DNA of 64,000 bases from Streptomyces sp. R44 (GTDB lineage: Bacteria > Actinomycetota > Actinomycetes > Streptomycetales > Streptomycetaceae). Positions within the stretch are counted from its first letter, which is position 1; each line of letters opens with the position of its first letter. Made by a program: the position numbers and the translations under genes. A model generated the notes under the pieces. The model had not been told where the DNA came from, ran no database searches, and worked only from the letters and a program-made list of their open reading frames with translations. This document shows, piece by piece, positions 17,189 through 26,506 of the stretch. The stretch spans positions 8,712,501-8,776,500 of the forward strand of contig NZ_CP163444.1 of the NCBI RefSeq assembly GCF_041053105.1, in the 5' to 3' direction.

Positions 17189-17633
17189 CTATACCGGCTC
17201 CTCGTACACATCGATCTCGGAGGGCACACGAGCAAGCAACAGTTCGAGGTGCCCCTCCATGGTGGCAATCCACTCATCGAGGACCGCACTGGTGTCGTGG
17301 GAAGAACCATGAGTTGAAGCTTCCCAAGGCGTCCAGGGCAGGTTCGCACTCATAGCGGAGCTCGCAGTGAACCTGTACGTAGTGGTCGTGCTCACCGTCG
17401 TCGTCAGTGATGTCGAATTGTCGCGTGAGATCCACAGTGAACATCGGACGCCCGGTGAAGGCGTACGTGCCGTACTGGAAGAGCAGCCCGTCTGAGTCGG
17501 GCGTTGGCGCGGTGGCAAAGCGCCGCCGCGCGAACCGCATGAAGGCCAGCCACGCAGCCCGAGTGGTCAACTCGGTCTTCGTCGATCGCTCAACCTCCAT
17601 CGCGACGCGAAGGAAATCGAGCGCTTCCTCCAT
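17189..17633 (-). pseudogene. Hypothetical gene with a single frameshift
   Basis: From ATG 17633 the frame reads EEALDFLRVAMEVERSTKT, FRRFA-like FMRFARRRFATAP, and QFDITDDDGEHDHYVQVHCE to GSFNSWFFP. It then ends early at 17274. In the next frame a matching continuation (SAVLDEWIATMEGHLELLL to IDVYEEPV) runs to 17189. One base lost or gained at about 17298 explains both halves. It is either a real lesion or a sequencing error. The product is an unrecognised 147-residue cytoplasmic protein. It is convergent with the HAD gene, five bases apart. Confidence 0.6.
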
Positions 17634-18123
17634 CCGTGGTCTGCCATGCGTGCCAGCTCTCCTCGGTTCGTGAATCAGCACCCTAACCCCGTAGCGTCGG
17701 ACCAATTCCAGCCCTGACCAGCGAGGGCAGCAGCCTCCCGGCTCGGAACGCTGAGTCATTGCTGCACGGAACCTGAACCCGAACCTGGGTAATCAGAAGA
17801 GTGCTTCCTCAAGCTTCTCCGCTGTGTTGGGCGTGGCGCCGACCGGCGCGAACTCGGGCTGTGGATCGGAGCTGTGGACAGGCAGACGCGACGTCCGAAC
17901 AGCGCGGTCCGGCGGGCGTTGTCGGCGACAATGTCCAGGATGATCTGCGCGCGCTCTGCGGATGCGCTGCGGCGAAGGCGCTGGCGCGCTTCGTATCGCC
18001 GCGCACGGGCGTGCCGTGGCGGCGGGGCCGGCGACGCGGGTACGAGCGGCGGCGCATTGTTGCGTCTGGCGCCCAGACATAGACTTGCGCGGCCCGGCAA
18101 CCACGCAGCGAACGGAGCGCACC
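17634..18123. other. 490 bases without a confident gene
   Basis: The minus strand has an open stretch (about 17800-18100) with SAERAQIILDIVADNARRTA that might be a transposase or regulator fragment, but neither ends nor family are clear. The plus frames are Arg/Ala-rich shadows. Confidence 0.4.
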
Positions 18124-18417
18124 ATGCCCAAGGTCACCGCGATCGCCCTGCTCAAGGCCGCCCCTGGCGCCGAGGACAAGGTCCGTGAGCAGGCTCTGTC
18201 CTTGGTCGCGCCGTCGCGGGCCGAGCCGGGCAACATCAGCTACCAGGCGTACGTCCACCCCGAGGACCCCAGTGCGTGGCTGGTGTTCGAGGAGTGGGAG
18301 GACCGGGCCGCGTTCGAGGCGCACCTGTCGAGCCCGCATCTGACCGAGGCGCTCGCGGCGGGTCCGGGACTCCTGGTCGGCCCGCCGGCCGAGCACGTGT
18401 TCACCGCTGCAGAGTGA
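18124..18417 (+). CDS. Putative quinol monooxygenase (ABM domain)
   Basis: 97 residues from ATG 18124. The pattern KVTAIALLKAAPGAEDKVRE, RAEPGNISYQAYVHPEDPS, FEEWEDRAAFEAHLSSPHL is the antibiotic-biosynthesis-monooxygenase (YgiN-like) dimeric ferredoxin fold. Length matches a single ABM domain. Such proteins oxidise quinols or aromatic polyketides without cofactor (family knowledge). No biosynthetic neighbours are present, so a redox housekeeping role is more likely. Confidence 0.88.
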   Translation: MPKVTAIALLKAAPGAEDKVREQALSLVAPSRAEPGNISYQAYVHPEDPSAWLVFEEWEDRAAFEAHLSSPHLTEALAAGPGLLVGPPAEHVFTAAE

Positions 18418-18510
18418 CCCGCACGCCGGCGGCCACCTGAGCCGCCGTCGTCTTCGTCGAGGTCCGGCACCGGCACTAATGCCCGGTTCCGCACCTGGGA
18501 CGATGGGCGC

Positions 18511-19311
18511 ATGTCCCAGGAGTCAAACCAGCTGTCAAGCTCGTGGCCGCTCGCACCGTCCGGGGCAGCCGACTGGTTGCTGGAGCTGTGCGCCGACGGT
18601 GTCACCGGATTCATGCCGCCGGCGATGCCCGACGCGGCGTGGGTGCTCAACGCCATGTACGAGCATGAGCAGGGGCCCGCCGGCGTCTCGTACCACGAGT
18701 ACCACCAGGCACGCCTGGCAGACGGGAGCACCGCGCCCCACATCGTCGCGGGCATCGACCTTGATGCCGTGGGCGTCGCCACGGGTGGAGGGCTGGGCCG
18801 CGCCCAGCACCCGGGCCCCGCCTGGCGACGGCTGCGCTGGGCCGAGCTGGCCCGGAGGACCGGCGAGCCGGCCGTGCCCGAGGGGCTGATGCCCTCCTAC
18901 CGGTGCTTTCCCTCGGCCAAGAAGGAGGGCAGCTGGCCGCTGGGCGTGATCCCGCCGACCGAGGGAAGCCTGGACCGCGAGACCTGGAACCGGCTGATCG
19001 CCCTCCTCACCCAGTACAGCCCCGCGGGCCCGGACACCCGATGCCTGGCCTACTACAACCCGCTGATGCTCGGAGCGACCGACTTCGACAGGCTCCACGT
19101 GCGTGCGGGTCGGCTCCGCGACGCAGAGATCCTCTACGACCACTCCGAGGCCGACTTCAGCCCGTCCAACCTCTGGGCCGATGAACGCTCCTGGATCCTG
19201 TGCACCGACTACGACCTGTGGGCCACCAAGATTTCCGGGCCCCCAGCCCTCATCAACGCGTTGCTGAACGACTCTGACATCGAAGCGGTGCGACTGCCCT
19301 GGGCGCATTGA
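18511..19311 (+). CDS. Hypothetical protein, 266 residues
   Basis: ATG at 18511. The protein is acidic, rich in Trp and Pro, with no signal peptide or membrane segment. Recognisable blocks are ADWLLELCADGVTGFMPP, AMYEHEQGPAGVSYHEYHQA, LIALLTQYSPAGPDTRCLAYYNP, and ERSWILCTDYDLWATKISGP near the C-terminus. The ending, with a Trp-Cys-Asp-Tyr-Asp run followed by SGP, recalls proteins that accompany SMI1/KNR4-type immunity proteins, but I cannot assign a family. It is a single gene on the edge of the IS-rich zone. Confidence 0.7.
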   Translation: MSQESNQLSSSWPLAPSGAADWLLELCADGVTGFMPPAMPDAAWVLNAMYEHEQGPAGVSYHEYHQARLADGSTAPHIVAGIDLDAVGVATGGGLGRAQHPGPAWRRLRWAELARRTGEPAVPEGLMPSYRCFPSAKKEGSWPLGVIPPTEGSLDRETWNRLIALLTQYSPAGPDTRCLAYYNPLMLGATDFDRLHVRAGRLRDAEILYDHSEADFSPSNLWADERSWILCTDYDLWATKISGPPALINALLNDSDIEAVRLPWAH

Positions 19312-19345
19312 CGGCACTCGGTTGCGATCTTCCTGGGCGGTGTGT

Positions 19346-20539
19346 TCAAGGCGTCCGGCGTCCCTCCACCGTGAATTCCGGCTCCGGCTCCGGTTCCATT
19401 CGTGCGCCTTCGAGCTTCGCTCCTGTCAGGTTCGCCCCGTGGAGTTGGGCGCCGACCAGGTTTGCACCACGTAGGTCCGCGTTCTTGAGATAGGCACCCC
19501 GGAGGTCCGCGCCGCTCAGATCGGCACCGCTGAAGTCCGTGTTCTCGGCGATTGCCTTGCTGAGGTTCGCGTGACGCAGGTTGGTGCCCGCGAGCTTGGC
19601 GTCGCTGAGGTCGGCTCGACGTAGGTCGGCGCGTTGCAGACCGTCGCGCCTCCCGAAGGAAGGGGCGCTGAGATCAGCGCCCCGGAAGTTGGCGTCTTGC
19701 AGGACGGCACCGGTCAGGACCGCGCCTACGAACACGGTCTCGGCGAGGTAGGCCCCGCGCAGGTCCGCGCCTGGGAGCAGTGCACGGGAGAAGGTCGCCT
19801 TGTAGAGCTGCGCTTCGCGCAGGTCCGATCCGGTCAGGTCGACCCCCGTCAGATTGGCTCTGACACCGCTGGGGGCACTGCCCTGCCGCCGGGCATCGGG
19901 CAGGCCGGGGGCGCGGACTTCTCGGGCCAGGTCGAGGTCGCCCATGTCGGCCAGCCCGCGGAGACGGACGTAGCGGAGCTGAAGAATCGTTCGGTCCTCT
20001 TCACTGACGGGACGGTTGGCCAGCACGGTCACGGCTGCCTGGAGATCGACGGCCAGGGGTTCGGCAGGCGGCGCGGCGACGGTAGGTGCGGGTCGCTGGA
20101 GGCCGCCGGCAGGAAGGCGGGCGTGGGCCCGCACGTACGCAGCGAGTACCGACAGGCCTGTGGCGTTGTCGCGGGGTGAGTCGCGCATGATGCGTTCCAG
20201 GGCGTAGATGCCGCCGACCCGTACATCAGCGCTGCCCGATCCCAGGTTGGTCACCGCCGCGTTGTACCGAGCGGTGATCTGTCCTTCCTGGCTGATCCGC
20301 AGCTCTTCCGTCGCTTGCCCGACCGAGAACCAGGTGAAGATCACCGCGATCACCGCGGCCAGGCCGGGCAAGGCGTTCACGGCCAGCCCGGCCCAGCGGT
20401 GCCGACCCGCGGTCGAGCCCGATGCGGAACCGTCGCCCAGGACGTTGACGCGCCGTCGACGGCGTGCCGCCGCTTGCCGCCGCACGGAACGGTGAAGCCG
20501 TCGCACGACACCGGACTGCACTGGGGATGGCCTGACCAC
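19346..20539 (-). CDS. Membrane-anchored pentapeptide repeat protein
   Basis: 397 residues. The basic N-terminus (VRRQAAARRRRR) is followed by one membrane helix at about residues 52-72 (VNALPGLAAVIAVIFTWFSV). Then comes a linker with QITARYNAAVTNLGSGSADVRVGGIYALERI, common in actinobacterial pentapeptide proteins. From about residue 225 there are over thirty A(D/N)Lxx repeats, broken near residue 305 by SAPSFGRRDG. The repeat forms a right-handed four-sided beta helix (family knowledge). Such proteins may mimic DNA or act as scaffolds. The start is divergent from the zinc-ribbon gene, 123 bases away. Confidence 0.9.
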   Translation of the reverse strand: MVRPSPVQSGVVRRLHRSVRRQAAARRRRRVNVLGDGSASGSTAGRHRWAGLAVNALPGLAAVIAVIFTWFSVGQATEELRISQEGQITARYNAAVTNLGSGSADVRVGGIYALERIMRDSPRDNATGLSVLAAYVRAHARLPAGGLQRPAPTVAAPPAEPLAVDLQAAVTVLANRPVSEEDRTILQLRYVRLRGLADMGDLDLAREVRAPGLPDARRQGSAPSGVRANLTGVDLTGSDLREAQLYKATFSRALLPGADLRGAYLAETVFVGAVLTGAVLQDANFRGADLSAPSFGRRDGLQRADLRRADLSDAKLAGTNLRHANLSKAIAENTDFSGADLSGADLRGAYLKNADLRGANLVGAQLHGANLTGAKLEGARMEPEPEPEFTVEGRRTP

Positions 20540-20662
20540 GTTCTGATTTCATCGCATAGATGATCTTTACACCGGAAAGGCGCGCTTGTGGTCCCCTGAA
20601 CGGGCCCCTTGACGGTGTCGCGTGCGCAGACCGAAGCATTCTGGTTCTGGCAGGCTGATCGA

Positions 20663-21178
20663 GTGAGCGGCCATGCAGAGGCGTCCGGTGACCGGTTTCG
20701 AGATCAGCGCGAACGTAAGTACGGATATGACTTCGTCGATGAGGTGCTGGTGCGTTGTCCTCGGTGTGACGGGTGCGCCACTGTCACGCCCCACCCCGGG
20801 ACCCGCGGAGAGGAGAAGGCCGCCGGCTCCAGGGTCCTGGACCTCCATCGGCGGTTGCGGTGCATGGGATGCGGCTTCTTCCTGGATCGGAAGGTCGACT
20901 CTGCTGTCATGGGCAGCCCTGTCGACCCCTACTTCCAGCGACCGGTGTGGTTGCAGGCGAGCTGCTGTGGACACGTGCTGTGGGCGTACAACGTGCGTCA
21001 TCTCGATCTGCTGGAGGCCTATGTGGTGGCCAAACTGCGTGAGCGCGGAGAGCTTGTGCCGTGGGCTCCGACGAGCCTGGTCGAGCGGCTTCCCACCTGG
21101 CTGAAGACTGCGAAGAACCGAACCGAGGTCGTGCGGACGATCAGGCGGTTGCGTTCCACACTGCCCGCGGGTGGCTGA
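20663..21178 (+). CDS. Zinc-ribbon-like hypothetical protein
   Basis: 171 residues from GTG 20663; an in-frame TTG at 20609 would add 18 residues. Two CxxC knuckles are visible, RCPRCDGCA near residue 30 and RCMGCGFF near residue 67, followed by CCGHVLWAYN. They can bind one or two zinc ions. The C-terminal part has LDLLEAYVVAKLRERG and a basic segment KTAKNRTEVVRTIRRLRS. Nucleic-acid binding is possible. It is divergent from the pentapeptide gene and is followed directly by an IS256 remnant. Confidence 0.7.
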   Translation: MSGHAEASGDRFRDQRERKYGYDFVDEVLVRCPRCDGCATVTPHPGTRGEEKAAGSRVLDLHRRLRCMGCGFFLDRKVDSAVMGSPVDPYFQRPVWLQASCCGHVLWAYNVRHLDLLEAYVVAKLRERGELVPWAPTSLVERLPTWLKTAKNRTEVVRTIRRLRSTLPAGG

Positions 21179-21239
21179 GGGAACGCGCGGCGGTCGTATC
21201 GAGCGGCATGGGTACCGTCCACGACCGCTCCCCAAGAAC

Positions 21240-22064
21240 TGTGCCAGGCACGCCCGTGGTGAACGACCGGCGAGTTGACGACGCCACCGGCGAGCGCAAG
21301 CGGTTCGCCTTGAAGATCCTCGCGCCGTGGTGCCGCAAGTCGCCGAAGAGCTCCGAGGCGCTGCCGCTGCTCTCCCTGCACGGCCTGTCTTCCGGAGACT
21401 CCGTACGTGCCCTGGAGCAGTTCCTCGGCGGCGCTGCCGGCCTCTCCCCGGCCGGCGTCACTCGGCTGACCAGGCAGTGAAGCGACGACCACGCCGCCTT
21501 CCAGGACCGGGACCTGTCGGACCGCGATGACGTCTACGTATGGGCTGACGGCGTGCACTCGAAGGTCCGCCTCGGCCAGGCCCACGCGTGCGCCCTGGTC
21601 CTGCTCGGGGTCCGCCTGGACGGCACGAAGGAGCTGATCGCCCTGGCCGAGGGGCTGAGTCGTGGGCCGACCTGCTGCGCGACCGTCGACGCCGCGGCAT
21701 GCGCGACCCCGAGCCGGTGGTCGGCGACGGCGCCATGGGCCTTTGGCGGGTGCTCGCCGAGGTGTTCCCGGCGGCCAGGCCGCAGATCTGCAACGCCGAG
21801 GACCGCGAGCACGCCGGGAAGGCGATCGAGGCGTTCGCGACGACCTACGGGGCGAACCTCCCGAAGGCCGTCGCGGAGATCGCTGAGGATCGGGACGAAC
21901 TGCTCGCGTTCTACGACTTTCCGGCCGAGCACTGGATCCACCTGCGGACCACCCAACCCATCGAGTCGACCCCATCCACGGTCAAGCTCCGTACTAAGAT
22001 CACGCGAGGCGCGAGGAGCCCGGCGGCGGCACTTGCGATGGTGTTCAAGCCGGTCGAGTCCACT
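21240..22064 (+). pseudogene. IS256/Mutator-type transposase remnant
   Basis: Family blocks appear in order: VNDRRVDDATGERKRFALKI, HGLSSGDSVRALEQFLGGAA, DDVYVWADGVHSKVRLGQAH (first catalytic Asp), VVGDGAMGLW (second Asp) and HWIHLRTTQPIEST (catalytic Glu). At least three lesions are seen. TGA at 21478-21480 replaces the Trp codon before SDDHAAF. A frame change lies near 21655, after IALAEGL. About 30 codons containing the RCWVHK block are missing at about 21780. The N-terminal third is absent. The 3' end is cut at 22066 by the next element. Confidence 0.85.
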
Positions 22065-22112
22065 TAGGCCGTGTGTCGAAAGTGAATCTTGAGCTGTGAA
22101 TGATCACGGTTC

Positions 22113-22987
22113 ATGGGGCGGGGAGATCTCACGGACGAGCAGTGGGCGGTGCTGGAGCCGTTGTTGCCGAAGGGGACGAAGGCGGGCCGGCCGCCCGTCT
22201 GGCCTCGGCGACAGTTGATCGACGGTATACGGTTCCGGGTCCGTACCGGTGTGCCGTGGCGGGACGTGCCTGTCGGGTACGGGCCGTGGGGCCGGGTCTA
22301 CGACCTGTTCCGCCGGTGGCAACGGAACGGCACCTGGCACCGGATCCTCACCCGACTCCAGTGCCTGGCCGACGCGAAAGGCGCGATCGTCTGGGACCTG
22401 AGCGTCGACTCCACGGTCTGCCGCGCACACCAGCACGCGGCCGGGGCCCGCAAGCAGGGCGACCTGCAGAAGGAACCACCGGGCGGCATCTTCACCGAGC
22501 CCAATGATCATGGGCTGGGACGGTCGCGCGGCGGGTTCACCACCAAGCTCCACCTGGCCGTCGAGCAAGGCCAAAAACCCATGTCGATCGTGGTGACCGC
22601 CGGACAGCGCGGGGAGTCACCGCAGTTCGAACTCGTGCTGGAGAAGGTCCGCGTGCCCCGCATCGGACCGGCCGGCCACGCGTCCGCCCCGACCGAGTGC
22701 GAGCCGACAAGGCATACGCCTCCCGCAACAACCGCGCCTACCTGCGCCGCAGGAAGATCCGCTGCACCATCCCAGACAAGGCCGCCCAAGCGCGCAACCG
22801 CCAGAAGCTCGGTTCCCGCGGCGGCCGGCCGCCGTCTTTCGACCCGGCCGACTACCGCGAGCGCCACGCGGTCGAGTGCGGAATCAACCGCCTCAAGAGA
22901 CACCGCGCTGTCGCCACCCGATACGACAAGCTCGCCGTCCGCTACGAGGCGACCGTGCTGATCGCAGCTCTCAACGAATGGCTTTGA
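22113..22987 (+). pseudogene. IS5-family transposase with one-base frameshift
   Basis: From ATG 22113 the first part has DLTDEQWAVLEPLLP, GVPWRDVP, DSTVCRAHQHAAGARK, and [16 protein letters not shown] to VRVPRIGP. It then leaves frame. The continuation ([60 protein letters not shown]) is in the next frame to 22987. Comparison with the 14760 copy, which reads GGACCCGG at the matching point, shows GGACCGG at about 22671: one C is lost. If re-read across this point, all DDE residues are present. It is either a recent inactivation or a programmed shift; the site is not A-rich, so inactivation is favoured. Confidence 0.85.
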
Positions 22988-23011
22988 GCTGAGGTGACTT
23001 GCTGTCCTGGT

Positions 23012-23353
23012 TCACCAGTCTCGGCCGGCGGTCAGCTCCTCCGCATCCGCTTCTGTGAACTCGTATGCCGACGCGACGAAGCAGAACTCGTCACAGATCC
23101 ACTCCCGCGCGACCGTCTCGATCTCGCTTCCGGCCGCTACGAACTCCCTGTCCAGCAGGTTGAACTCCTCCGTCGCAGCCTGGGTGAGTGCATACAAGCT
23201 CTCCAGGTCCGCCGGCCGCTCGGCCTCGATGCGCTCGCACAGCCTCAGCAGGATCGCCTTCCCCCGTGCGACCACGTGATCAGGAAAGTACGAGTCGTCG
23301 TACATCTGCCGCAGAACCGCGTGTCCCGCGACCTGCTGGTTTGTGATCGGCAT
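23012..23353 (-). CDS. DUF5713-like protein, 113 residues
   Basis: ATG at 23353. The pattern RQMYDDSYFPDHVVARGKAI, LCERIEAERPADLESLYALT, ATEEFNLLDREF, GSEIETVAREWICDEF and AYEFTEADAEELTAGRDW fits the DUF5713 family as I remember it: small, acidic, helical and cytoplasmic. Function is unknown. It sits on the strand opposite to the transposase, between its stop (25 bases away) and the right inverted repeat. It may therefore be a passenger of the element. Confidence 0.75.
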   Translation of the reverse strand: MPITNQQVAGHAVLRQMYDDSYFPDHVVARGKAILLRLCERIEAERPADLESLYALTQAATEEFNLLDREFVAAGSEIETVAREWICDEFCFVASAYEFTEADAEELTAGRDW

Positions 23354-23465
23354 GGCACTTCCCTACCTCCGCGAAAAGCTGACGCGCCGATCATGCACAG
23401 CCCCACTGACAACGCCCCCTAATGGACGCCGAACCTCACGCGACCAGGACTTTCACAACAGGCCC

Positions 23466-23712
23466 TAGGCCGACCGCCCCGGCCCGCGGTGGGCTTGCGG
23501 ACCTGGACCTCGGTGGCGTCCAGCCGCAACCGGGCCCCTTCGGCCTGGGCGTAGGCGAAGACGTCTTCCAGGGTCCGCAGTCGCAGCCTGGGCCGCTTGG
23601 GGACGGCAAATCCTCTCCCGGCCAGCAGACGACGCACCTCACCCTGACACAGTCCCATCCATTCTCGGAAGGTGTGGTGTCCCTGACGTCAGTAGCCAGG
23701 GTTGCGCACGCC
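23466..23712 (-). pseudogene. Transposase fragment
   Basis: The minus strand reads GEVRRLLAGRGFAVPKRPRL, LEDVFAYAQAEGARLRLDAT and EVQVRKPTAGRGGR, then is cut exactly at the inverted repeat end at 23465. DATEVQVRKP resembles the first catalytic Asp region of HARBI1-like IS5 transposases. Upstream (about 23660-23712) an adjacent frame has TDVRDTTPSEN. Only about 80 residues remain. Confidence 0.6.
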
Positions 23713-23730
23713 AGTCCGTGATGAGCCATC

Positions 23731-26382
23731 ATGAGACCTCACTCATGGGGGGGTAGGTCGTTGAGCGCACGCGGCTTCACAAGGTTCGTGTTGGCGGTGT
23801 TGTGTTGCCTGCTCGCTGTATCGCTCGGAAGCACACCCGCTTATGCGGCCGTGACCTCTTCCGCATCGACTGACGAGTGCCGGTCGGCCTACCTGGCGAA
23901 AGCACGGGTGAGTACATGGGTCCGGCTGGAGCATCGCGTCCGCACGTACAGCACTGTCAGCAGCGAGCTGCGCATCGAGGTGCCCGCGGAATGGCCATTG
24001 GCCAAAGACCTTCTGCTCAGTGAGGAAAGCCGCCCGTACATACTGGCGATGTCTTGCCTCACCAGGCCGGAGCCCGGCCAACACCGCCGGTGGGCCGAGG
24101 TTCGCGACGCCCTGCCGACGGTGACCTCCGCAGCGAACGGGAACGGCGGTGTGACGGTTATCGACCGCACGCACTCATGGGTCAATGTGTACCGGAACCC
24201 CATCGATGTGGGCGTCTGGCGTATCAGGTCCGGCGCCGAGCGCTGGAGCATACAGCTACTCGCGCCATCCGCGCTGAAGAACTCCCGCTGGGACGAGATC
24301 AGCGTGGACCCGGGCGAACCAGGAGCTGACTCGGCGACCCCTCGACCGGACCGAGGAAGCGGCACTTCAGAACTCGTCTGGCTCTCCCCCACACTGGAGA
24401 AGAAGAAGCCTGGGGGCGAAAATGCGGCAGCCAGGAACCCGGCGAGAGACATGGCCCCCGATGTGCGTGTTTCGCTCAAGCCCTCCTGGCAGCGTTCCTT
24501 GGCCGCTCAGAGCGACCGACTCATCGCTGTGGGGTTGGACCGCGCAGGAACGCTCCTCGCGACCGCGGTGACCACGACCCTCCTGCTGTACTCCGCCCGC
24601 CTGTACCGACGGCGATCCGCCTCTCCCGCTCCAGACCAGCAGCGCACTCTGGCCAATCTCGTCGCGTGGGCTGTGGCTCTGATGGGACTGGCCGCGTTGA
24701 CGACCACGGACGACGTGATCAATCGGTATGTGGAACGTCGAGGCGAAGGGCTATGGCAGGACGTGCAGATCGTGCGCAGTCACGCGTTCGCACTGGGGGC
24801 TGCCGCGGTTCTGTTCGGTGTGGCTCGACCAGCAAGGCGGTTCTGGGTGACAGCCGTCCTGCTCGCAGTTCCGCCCGTGGTGGTGGCCGCGCAGCCGCAG
24901 TGGTTCGGCCTGTACCCATCTCGGTACGCGCCGTACGAGGCTTCAGAAGTCGCGCTGGGCGCCCAGGGTCTGGCTTCCGGCTGCGTACTGGCCCTGACCA
25001 CGCTCGGCCTGGTAACCGCGACCTGGCGTCTGGCCACTGAGGGCGGGCTTCTCCCCCTGAGCCGCCGCTTTCCTGGGAACACTCGAGTTCTGCGGCTTCG
25101 CTTCATTGGACCCGTGACCGCAGTGTGGACAGTCGCCGTGGCTGCGTGCTGGGCGATCACCCGAGAGTCCTACTGGCAGCAGTCCTCCTGGCTGAGCGAC
25201 CAGGCTGCCGTCGTTTACGGGACGGATCACTGGAACGATCTCGTATGGTGGGCGATGTGGTCCGTTGCCAACGGCCAGGATTGGCTTGCGGGGTTGGCGT
25301 GGATGATCACAGGTGTGGCCATACTGGCTGTCTTGCGCGCCTGGCGCTCCTCTCCCCAGGTCTCTCCGCTCGATGACCCGGCGGACCGCTTCTTGCTACT
25401 CGCCTTCTTCGCCATCATGGTCTCCTTTCCGGGCGGCAATTACTTGGATAGCGGGATAGGCGTCGGCCTGTTTTTGCTCCTCAATGTGCTGGCCGTCTTC
25501 TGGGCGACAGCTCCGTTTAGCGGCCGCTCGATACTCGCCCAGGCATTTGAGCGTTCGGGCAGGCCTCTTGGGGCTTCGGCGTCGGCCGCCGCACGTACCA
25601 CGCTCTTGGACAAGGCACGTACCTACCGCGAGATCCACGCCGAGCTGCGGCGCCTAGACCAAGGTCTGTTCGGGGACGTCCCGCCGAAGCGGAGCGTGCT
25701 GGAGCAGCAGTTGAACGATCTGCATGACTGGCCGGTGGCTGGAGGCCCCGACCGGCTGCCGGCCAAGGTCTCCGTGGTGGATGGAGCTCTGGCGCTGGGG
25801 CCGCGGGACACGTGGTGGGCCAATGGCAGCCGCGCAGCCCGCCTGGCCTTGGTGCCGGCCGTCCCAGCGTCAGTGCTTTTGACCTGGGCCTGGAGGATCA
25901 AGGGGCAGGCGTGGCAGTTGACGCTCCGGGACGAGTGGGGTCTGCCCACCCTCGCCACGGCGTTCGTCGAATGGCTGGCGATCCTGGTCAGCGCAGCGTT
26001 CGTCCTGGGCGCTCTCTGGCGTCATCTGCCCGGACAGCGTGGCGCGGCCAAGGCCCTGCCCGTGGCGGTTGCATTCTCCTTGCCCATCGGCGTGGACGCC
26101 CTGGTCCTGCAGTTCACCAATGAGAGCACCGGTAATTTCGCCCTGGTGGCATCAGCGATGCTGTTCGTTCTGACTGTCACCGGTATCGCACTCGACTTCG
26201 ATACGTTCCGTGGCGAGCGACGCTACTGGCAGAGCCGTCTGGGCCTGCTCCTGTCGATCTACCAGATGCGCTACTACTCACTGCAAGTCGCCTACCTGAT
26301 CGCTCAGATCATTGCCATGATCGCGATCTGGGAGTTTTTCGCGGACACCGTTGCAGCGCCCAAGCTCTCGGAATCGAGGTGA
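23731..26382 (+). CDS. Large multi-pass membrane protein (DUF6185-like)
   Basis: 883 residues. Residues 1-40 form a signal peptide (VLAVLCCLLAVSLGSTPAYA). Residues 41-265 form an extracytoplasmic domain with few Cys. From about residue 270 to the end there are ten or more membrane segments in two blocks, separated by a cytoplasmic helical section (about 610-690, ARTYREIHAELRRLDQGLFG). The layout and the closing YQMRYYSLQVAYLIAQIIAM match the Streptomyces family I remember as DUF6185 (moderately sure). Function is unknown. Both flanks are IS remnants. Base composition is slightly less GC-rich than neighbours, which suggests transfer. Confidence 0.8.
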   Translation: MRPHSWGGRSLSARGFTRFVLAVLCCLLAVSLGSTPAYAAVTSSASTDECRSAYLAKARVSTWVRLEHRVRTYSTVSSELRIEVPAEWPLAKDLLLSEESRPYILAMSCLTRPEPGQHRRWAEVRDALPTVTSAANGNGGVTVIDRTHSWVNVYRNPIDVGVWRIRSGAERWSIQLLAPSALKNSRWDEISVDPGEPGADSATPRPDRGSGTSELVWLSPTLEKKKPGGENAAARNPARDMAPDVRVSLKPSWQRSLAAQSDRLIAVGLDRAGTLLATAVTTTLLLYSARLYRRRSASPAPDQQRTLANLVAWAVALMGLAALTTTDDVINRYVERRGEGLWQDVQIVRSHAFALGAAAVLFGVARPARRFWVTAVLLAVPPVVVAAQPQWFGLYPSRYAPYEASEVALGAQGLASGCVLALTTLGLVTATWRLATEGGLLPLSRRFPGNTRVLRLRFIGPVTAVWTVAVAACWAITRESYWQQSSWLSDQAAVVYGTDHWNDLVWWAMWSVANGQDWLAGLAWMITGVAILAVLRAWRSSPQVSPLDDPADRFLLLAFFAIMVSFPGGNYLDSGIGVGLFLLLNVLAVFWATAPFSGRSILAQAFERSGRPLGASASAAARTTLLDKARTYREIHAELRRLDQGLFGDVPPKRSVLEQQLNDLHDWPVAGGPDRLPAKVSVVDGALALGPRDTWWANGSRAARLALVPAVPASVLLTWAWRIKGQAWQLTLRDEWGLPTLATAFVEWLAILVSAAFVLGALWRHLPGQRGAAKALPVAVAFSLPIGVDALVLQFTNESTGNFALVASAMLFVLTVTGIALDFDTFRGERRYWQSRLGLLLSIYQMRYYSLQVAYLIAQIIAMIAIWEFFADTVAAPKLSESR

Positions 26383-26506
26383 CTGCCCGTCACACGTGTT
26401 CCCCGTATACTATCCGTGCTCGGTGATAGTGGAGCGAGAGGTGCGACGACGGGCTTCCGCCCGCAGGGACAGCTCCTTTCGGGCGCTGCTACGAGCATGC
26501 GACTTC

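Larger units (their letters stand above)
22067..23465 (+). mobile_element. IS5-type element with transposase and a passenger gene
   Basis: A left end GGCCGTGTGTCGAAAGTG at 22067 and a right end (complement of 23449-23465, GGGCCTGTTGTGAAAGT) match at about 12 of 17 positions as terminal inverted repeats. Both are flanked by TAG-type target sequence (TTAG and CTAG). Between them lie the transposase (22113-22987) and a DUF5713-like gene on the other strand (23012-23353). Ordinary members end within some tens of bases of the transposase stop, so the extra 450 bases are notable. It interrupts the IS256 remnant on the left and a transposase fragment on the right. Confidence 0.55.

Noticed and set aside
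22671..22690. Programmed frameshift in the IS5 transposase
   Set aside because: The shift site GGACCGG lacks an A-rich slippery run, and the other copy has GGACCCGG, so a one-base deletion explains it better.
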